From NCBI GenBank assembly GCA_017613995.1, contig JAGACT010000109.1, positions 1 through 10,234 of the forward strand: DNA of 10,234 nucleotides. Reading direction: 5' to 3'. Positions 6,909 through 10,234 of the stretch are shown here, piece after piece (within the stretch, counting starts at the first letter, position 1; each line of letters starts with the position of its first letter). This DNA is from Eubacteriaceae bacterium (GTDB taxonomy: Bacteria; Bacillota; Clostridia; Eubacteriales; Anaerofustaceae). Both the position numbers and the translations under genes were made by a program. The notes beneath the pieces are model-generated. The model had not been told where the DNA came from and did not search any database. It saw only the letters and a list, made by a program, of their open reading frames with translations.

Positions 6909-6928
6909 CCACAGTGGAAGGGTATGAA

Positions 6929-7774
6929 ATGATAGAAGAAACCATCCTGAAAGTAAACAGAAGGAAAAAACGCGCAGCCGAAAAGCGCAGAAGAAAGATC
7001 AAGCGCCGCCGCAATGTGTTCTACGACATACTGACGGCTTTCTGCGTCATCGTCATATGCGTGTGCTCCATCCTTATATACGAGGATATAAGCTACAGGA
7101 CCGACTCCAAGGCGGAGATCAGCGAGATTCAGGAGTACCGTCCCCAGATAGTCTATCCCGACGACAGCGAGGTGGACTTCGACATGCAGGCCTCCGTTTC
7201 ATATTCGGCCTTGAAGAACATCAACAGCGACTACGTGGGATGGATAATGATCCCGGGCACCGACATCGACATGCCGGTATGCCAGGCCAGCAACAACGAC
7301 TACTACCTGCAGGTATCCTTCAGGGACGAGTATTCCCCCTACGGATGTCCCTTCCTGGACTGCGACAACGATTCGACCTTCAGGGACATGAACAGCGTGG
7401 TGTACGGCCATACCACCTACGACGGCAACATGTTCAGCTCCCTGAAATACTACAGGGACCAGTCCTACTATCTCGAGCATCCCTTCATCTACATGATGCT
7501 GGAGGACAAAACTTACTGTTACCAGGTGTTCGCCTCCGTGGTGCTGGACGGTAGCGAGGACTACCGCTCGCCCTACTATCCCTCCATGGCGGACTTCGCG
7601 GACAATCTCAGGTACCGCTCCTATGTGTACTCCTCCGCCGTCGTCACCGACGACTCCAGGGTGCTGACCCTGTCCACCTGCGTGGCCACCAATTCCCCGG
7701 AGCGTCTGGCCATCTTCGCGGTGCTAATAAACCCGGACGGGGAGAGGGTCGACACGAGCCGGATCACTTTGTGA
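6929..7774 (+). CDS. srtB: class B sortase
   Basis: A 281-residue membrane-anchored transpeptidase that cleaves sorting signals and attaches proteins to the cell wall or pili. The catalytic triad is visible: H161 in VVYGHTTYDGNMF, C251 in LTLSTC and R259 in ERLAIFAVL. The VGWIMIPGTDIDMPV stretch (103-117) and NNDYYL fit class B rather than class A or C. Residues 11-28 contain 14 Lys/Arg in 18 positions, and a membrane span at about 31-51 follows, giving an N-inside topology with the catalytic domain outside. The ATG at 6929 has GGAAGGG five bases upstream. No substrate with a sorting signal and no pilin gene is in the window, so its targets are unknown. No terminator is seen before the next gene. 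Confidence 0.95.
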   Translation: MIEETILKVNRRKKRAAEKRRRKIKRRRNVFYDILTAFCVIVICVCSILIYEDISYRTDSKAEISEIQEYRPQIVYPDDSEVDFDMQASVSYSALKNINSDYVGWIMIPGTDIDMPVCQASNNDYYLQVSFRDEYSPYGCPFLDCDNDSTFRDMNSVVYGHTTYDGNMFSSLKYYRDQSYYLEHPFIYMMLEDKTYCYQVFASVVLDGSEDYRSPYYPSMADFADNLRYRSYVYSSAVVTDDSRVLTLSTCVATNSPERLAIFAVLINPDGERVDTSRITL

Positions 7775-7795
7775 CAATTAAGTTGGCTGTGCGCT

Positions 7796-7824
7796 TTGAA
7801 ACTGATAACAAAGTATGATATAAT
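7796..7824 (+). promoter_or_regulatory. strong promoter of the 61-residue basic protein gene
   Basis: TTGAAA at 7796-7801, a 17-base spacer and TATAAT at 7819-7824; the spacer ends in TGA, giving TGATATAAT (extended -10). This is the closest match to a vegetative-sigma consensus in the window. Transcription should start near 7831, about 22 bases before the ATG. Confidence 0.85.
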
Positions 7825-7852
7825 CAATACCTAAAGAAATGAGGTGAAACAA

Positions 7853-8038
7853 ATGAACGCAGAAACTCTTATCGAAGCCAGAAAGAAGCTTGCAAAGCTG
7901 CAGAAGAAGCTCGGCCGCGAGCTTACCAAGGGTAAATATAAAGATACAGTGGCCATCAAGGCTCTCCGCAAGGAGATCAGGACCATGAAGCTCGAGATCG
8001 GCGATATCACGAGAAAGATGATCATGGGTATCGTCTGA
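7853..8038 (+). CDS. small basic helical protein, 61 residues, unknown function
   Basis: I do not recognise this protein. It is very basic (12 Lys and 5 Arg against 7 acidic residues). It reads as two amphipathic helices, about residues 3-26 (ETLIEARKKLAKLQKKLGREL) and 32-57, joined by a short KGKYKD turn. The second half (IKALRKEIRTMK) faintly recalls ribosomal protein L29, but the match is too weak to assign and the locus is not a ribosomal operon. The ATG at 7853 has GAGGTGA six bases upstream; the in-frame GTG at 7844 is part of that ribosome-binding site. It has its own near-consensus promoter and a strong terminator, so it is probably an abundant single-gene transcript. Charge and helical hairpin suggest RNA, DNA or ribosome binding; that is inference only. 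Confidence 0.8.
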   Translation: MNAETLIEARKKLAKLQKKLGRELTKGKYKDTVAIKALRKEIRTMKLEIGDITRKMIMGIV

Positions 8039-8050
8039 GACAAAAACCTC

Positions 8051-8082
8051 AAAGCCCAAGTCCTTTGGGCTTTTTTCTTTTT
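8051..8082 (+). terminator. intrinsic terminator after the small basic protein gene
   Basis: AAAGCCCAA (8051-8059) pairs with TTGGGCTTT (8065-8073) around a GTCCT loop. The run TTTTTT, C, TTTTT follows to 8082. This is the best intrinsic terminator in the window. It ends 18 bases before the flavoprotein ATG. Confidence 0.92.
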
Positions 8083-8100
8083 CACTGAAAGGATCACGTT

Positions 8101-9324
8101 ATGAAAAGGATCGTGGTGGCGGGAGGCGGAGCCTCCGGCATGATGGCGGCCATAGCCGCCGCCGGCGGGGGATGCGAAGTCACCCTGCTGGAACGCAACG
8201 AAAAACTTGGAAAAAAGATATACATAACGGGGAAGGGCCGCTGCAACCTGACCAACGACTGCGAGATCGAGGATTTCCTGGACAACGTCTTCGAGAACCG
8301 CTCCTTCGCCTATTCCTCCATCTACGCGCTGGACCAGCACGCCCTGCTGGGCATGCTTTCCGAAGGGGGGCTGGAGACCAAGACCGAGAGGGGAAACAGG
8401 GTGTTTCCCGTATCCGATCACGCCAGCGACGTCACGAAGGCCCTGACCCGCCTGCTGGAGCAGCGGGGAGTGAATGTGGTGCTCAACACCCGGGTCAGAA
8501 GCATCCTCTCTCAGGACGGCCGCGTCACGGGCGTCACCGACTATGACGGAAGGACCTGGGAGGCCGAAGCGGTCATCCTGGCCTGCGGGGGCAGGAGCTA
8601 TCCCGCCACGGGCTCCGACGGCTCCGGATACATGCTGGCGTCGGAAGCCGGGCACCGCATCACCGACACCTGCCCGGGCCTGTGCGGCATGGTGACGGCC
8701 CAGAGCTGGCCCGCGGATCTTGCGGGGCTTTCCCTCAGGAACGTCAGTGTGACCCTCTGGCAGAGGGGCAGGAAGGTCCGCACCGAATTCGGGGAGATGC
8801 TCTTTACCCACAAAGGGGTGTCCGGACCCGTAATACTGACCCTGAGCTGCCTTTACGATGTGAAGCAGGAGGCATACCTCACGCTGGACCTGAAGCCCGC
8901 CCTGGACGAGGGAAAGCTGGACAAGAGGATCCTCAGGGACTTTTCCGAGATGCATCTGAAGGACTTCGGAAACAGCCTGGGCAAGCTTTTCCCCGCTTCC
9001 CTGGCATCGAAGGTGGCCCTTCTTTCAGGCATACCCCTGGACAAGAAGGTCAGCCACATCAGCGCCCAGGAGAGAAAGAACCTGGTGGACACCATAAAGA
9101 ACCTGAGGCTGGACATAAAGGAGCCGGGAGGCTTTTCCGAGGCGATAATAACCCGGGGAGGGGTGGACGTCAGGGAGGTGGATCCCTCCACTCTGTCCTC
9201 CAGAAAGCTTTCCGGACTGTATATCGCCGGGGAGATGCTGGCCCTGCACGGTTTCACCGGGGGCTTCAACCTCCAGCTGGCCTTTTCCACCGGATATCTG
9301 GCGGGCATATCCGCGGCAGATTAA
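8101..9324 (+). CDS. NAD(P)/FAD-dependent oxidoreductase, BaiN/HI0933 (YhiN) family
   Basis: A 407-residue flavoprotein of the HI0933-like family. Residues 4-20 carry the Rossmann dinucleotide motif GGGASGMMAA, with acidic E31 (LLERNEKLGKK) for the FAD ribose. The family-specific GKGRCNLTN lies at 44-52 and the second nucleotide-binding segment ACGGRSYPATGSDGSGY at 161-177. The C-terminal YIAGEMLALHGFTGGFNLQ (374-392) with FSTGYLAG ends the FAD site. Length is typical. The family is often annotated BaiN after a Clostridium bile-acid reductase, but no other bile-acid gene is here, so that substrate should not be assumed. AAAGGA lies seven bases before the ATG. The gene starts 18 bases after a strong terminator, so its transcription depends on read-through or an unseen promoter. 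It is followed by cmk. Confidence 0.93.
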   Translation: MKRIVVAGGGASGMMAAIAAAGGGCEVTLLERNEKLGKKIYITGKGRCNLTNDCEIEDFLDNVFENRSFAYSSIYALDQHALLGMLSEGGLETKTERGNRVFPVSDHASDVTKALTRLLEQRGVNVVLNTRVRSILSQDGRVTGVTDYDGRTWEAEAVILACGGRSYPATGSDGSGYMLASEAGHRITDTCPGLCGMVTAQSWPADLAGLSLRNVSVTLWQRGRKVRTEFGEMLFTHKGVSGPVILTLSCLYDVKQEAYLTLDLKPALDEGKLDKRILRDFSEMHLKDFGNSLGKLFPASLASKVALLSGIPLDKKVSHISAQERKNLVDTIKNLRLDIKEPGGFSEAIITRGGVDVREVDPSTLSSRKLSGLYIAGEMLALHGFTGGFNLQLAFSTGYLAGISAAD

Positions 9325-9337
9325 CAAAAATTTAACG
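9321..9337 (+). promoter_or_regulatory. paired TTAA element, copy 3 (TTAACA-N5-TTAACG), upstream of the cmk promoter
   Basis: TTAACA at 9321-9326, AAAAT spacer, TTAACG at 9332-9337. It has the same 11-base period and the same second half as the copies at 6773 and 6851. It ends exactly 10 bases before the cmk -35 (9348), as copy 2 does before the sortase -35. The first half overlaps the TAA stop of the flavoprotein gene, so part of the match may be chance. Confidence 0.45.
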
Positions 9338-9367
9338 CCAAACGGGATTGAATTGCATCCCGTTTGG
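9338..9367. repeat. inverted repeat spanning the -35 and spacer of the cmk promoter
   Basis: Perfect 11-base arms CCAAACGGGAT (9338-9348) and ATCCCGTTTGG (9357-9367) flank an 8-base centre. With one G-U pair the stem extends to 13 pairs (9336-9369). The cmk -35 (9348-9353) lies at the centre and the -10 starts three bases after the right arm. In RNA from the flavoprotein gene it would form a hairpin without a U-run. As DNA it could be an operator for a dimeric regulator. Confidence 0.65.
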
Positions 9368-9375
9368 TGTATAAT
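9348..9375 (+). promoter_or_regulatory. cmk promoter
   Basis: TTGAAT at 9348-9353, a 16-base spacer and a perfect TATAAT at 9370-9375. Transcription should start near 9382. This excludes the in-frame upstream starts at 9353 and 9374 and supports the ATG at 9404 as the cmk start. Confidence 0.75.
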
Positions 9376-9403
9376 GAATCGAATTATCGGTGAGTGTTGT
9401 AGA

Positions 9404-10072
9404 ATGACTGAAAGATCTATCCAGATTGCAATAGACGGACCCGCAGGCGCGGGCAAGAGCACGGTGGCCAAACAATTGTCGGAAAGGCTCGGTATTTTGT
9501 ACCTTGATACAGGTGCAATGTATCGGGCGTTTGCATTTTTCTGCCTGAAAAACGGCCTCGGCACGTCCCCCGCGGACGAACAGATCCTGGACGCCTTCGA
9601 GCATTTCGATCTGGTCTTCGAGGGCAAGACGATCCTCCTCAACGGGGAGGACATCACATCTGTGATCAGGACCCCCGAGATAGACAGGGCCGTGTCCCCG
9701 ATCTCCGCCAACCCCCTGATAAGGGAGAAGATGGTGGAAAAGCAGAAGGCCGTAGCTTCCGGGCGGGACATCGTCATGGAGGGCAGGGATATCTGCGACG
9801 TGGTCATGCCGGACGCCCCCTACAAGTTCTATCTCGACGCTTCGGTGGAGGAGAGGGCCCGCAGAAGATGGCAGCAGAACACCGACAAGGGCATCGAAAG
9901 CTCCCTGGAGGACATTAAGCAGGACATCGTCAGGCGCGACGAGTACGATTCCACCCGGGAGGCGACTCCCCTGGCGGTGAGCCGTGACGCGGTGCTGGTG
10001 GACACCACCGGAATGAGCCTGGAAGAAGTGATAGGACTCATCATTTCCAAGGTCGGGGAGGGAAGCATCTGA
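9404..10072 (+). CDS. cmk: cytidylate kinase
   Basis: A 222-residue cytoplasmic NMP kinase that phosphorylates CMP and dCMP with ATP for nucleotide salvage and supply. The P-loop GPAGAGKST lies at 12-20, the family motif YLDTGAMYRA at 33-42, and the CMP-binding GRDI...EGRDI arginines near 119-128. The LID region has RARRRW, and RRDEYDSTREATPL is the conserved RDxxDSxRxxxPL motif. The length agrees with bacterial Cmk (about 225). The ATG at 9404 is preferred because it follows the predicted transcription start and GGTGAG nine bases upstream. Roughly the first 45 codons use more A/T-ending codons than the rest of the gene. The TGA stop overlaps the next start, a cmk-plsC order common in Clostridia. 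Confidence 0.96.
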   Translation: MTERSIQIAIDGPAGAGKSTVAKQLSERLGILYLDTGAMYRAFAFFCLKNGLGTSPADEQILDAFEHFDLVFEGKTILLNGEDITSVIRTPEIDRAVSPISANPLIREKMVEKQKAVASGRDIVMEGRDICDVVMPDAPYKFYLDASVEERARRRWQQNTDKGIESSLEDIKQDIVRRDEYDSTREATPLAVSRDAVLVDTTGMSLEEVIGLIISKVGEGSI

Positions 10073-10234
10073 TGTACGGTTTCTGCAGAGCCCTGTTTAT
10101 CGTTCTGCTCCGGATAGGCTACCGCATCAAGGCCTCCGGAATGGAAAACGTGCCGGATGACGGCGCCGTCGTCATCTGCTGCAATCACATACACATACTG
10201 GACCCGGTGGTCATGGCCACGTGCCTGAAAAGGA
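10072..10234 (+). CDS. plsC: 1-acyl-sn-glycerol-3-phosphate acyltransferase, N-terminal part (partial)
   Basis: The first 54 codons of a gene that runs off the window. The ATG shares its A with the cmk TGA stop (TGATG), implying coupled translation. The segment shows a hydrophobic N-terminus (FCRALFIVLLRIGY), the G-x-E-N-V-P-D-D-G-A-V-V-I stretch, and NHIHILDP, which contains the HX4D acyltransferase catalytic motif with the usual NH before and P after. PlsC proteins acylate lysophosphatidic acid at the membrane to make phosphatidic acid. The variant His in place of the usual Ser (NHxSxxDP) is mildly unusual. The specific substrate cannot be judged from this fragment. Confidence 0.88.
   Translation, partial: MYGFCRALFIVLLRIGYRIKASGMENVPDDGAVVICCNHIHILDPVVMATCLKR

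Larger units (their letters stand above)
6675..6928. other. 254-base divergent control region between ftsE and the sortase gene
   Basis: No gene is supported here. The left part is AT-rich and carries the leftward ftsE promoter (6711-6719). The right end carries the rightward sortase promoter (6878-6908). Between them lie two TTAAnA-N5-TTAACG elements (6773-6789 and 6851-6867), each followed by a GGCGGCA heptamer (6796-6802 and 6869-6875). The 13-codon ORF starting at 6819 has no plausible ribosome-binding site. The two genes may share regulators bound here. Confidence 0.7.

Noticed and set aside
6914..6928. GTG start giving five more residues on the sortase
   Set aside because: It coincides with the inferred transcription start and has no ribosome-binding site; GGAAGGG is placed for the ATG at 6929.
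7853..8038. Small basic protein as ribosomal protein L29 (rpmC)
   Set aside because: Only the second helix pattern is vaguely similar, the L29 signature stretch is not seen, and the locus is outside the ribosomal protein operon.
7831..8955. Stop-free 374-codon reading frame on the - strand opposite the flavoprotein gene
   Set aside because: It is in the same mirrored register as the flavoprotein, has no motif, and crosses the strong terminator and the small gene. A shadow of codon bias.
8101..9324. A bile-acid (bai) pathway role for the BaiN-like protein
   Set aside because: The family is much wider than bile-acid metabolism and no other bai gene is in the window; the neighbours are cmk and plsC.
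9353..9403. Upstream starts of cmk (TTG 9353, ATG 9374)
   Set aside because: They overlap the dyad and the -10 box of the predicted promoter, so they would not be in the mRNA; the Cmk family begins a few residues before the P-loop, as from 9404.

Overview
The window looks like a chromosomal housekeeping region of a GC-rich Gram-positive anaerobe, most likely Bacillota, class Clostridia. The grounds are: strong purine-rich Shine-Dalgarno sites before nearly every gene; the order pgk-tpiA-gpmI; an FtsEX pair followed by a secreted coiled-coil/M23 hydrolase with a Gram-positive type signal peptide; a class B sortase; and a BaiN/HI0933-type flavoprotein followed by cmk and plsC. Codons mostly end in G or C, AGG is common for arginine, and promoters sit in short AT-rich gaps. 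I cannot name a genus. No tRNA, rRNA, CRISPR array, insertion sequence, phage gene or plasmid function was seen.

Left block (1-3161, + strand): the end of phosphoglycerate kinase, then triose-phosphate isomerase and cofactor-independent phosphoglycerate mutase, which form lower glycolysis. A zinc-ribbon/transmembrane/TPR-like protein of unknown function is translationally coupled to gpmI (ATGA overlap). A perfect GC-rich hairpin separates tpiA from gpmI and another lies beyond the last gene.

Middle block (3257-6674, - strand): ftsE, ftsX and a FtsEX-type M23 murein hydrolase form one tight unit for cell-wall cleavage at division or elongation. It ends at a clear intrinsic terminator, with a SRAP (HMCES/YedK) DNA-protein crosslink protein just beyond it. 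The FtsX start is a TTG that overlaps the ftsE stop.

Right block (6675-10234, + strand): a 254-base divergent control region, a class B sortase with a very basic N-terminal tail, a 61-codon basic orphan gene with a near-ideal promoter and its own terminator, the flavoprotein, cytidylate kinase, and the start of a PlsC-type acyltransferase overlapping the cmk stop.

I see no obvious new multi-gene system. The observations most worth following are regulatory: a paired element TTAAnA-N5-TTAACG occurs three times, twice at exactly 10 bases upstream of a predicted -35 (sortase and cmk). Three genes (gpmI, the SRAP gene, the flavoprotein) also begin 10-18 bases after a terminator-like hairpin, leaving no room for their own promoter. 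The 61-residue protein and the zinc-ribbon protein are the two genes of unknown role.
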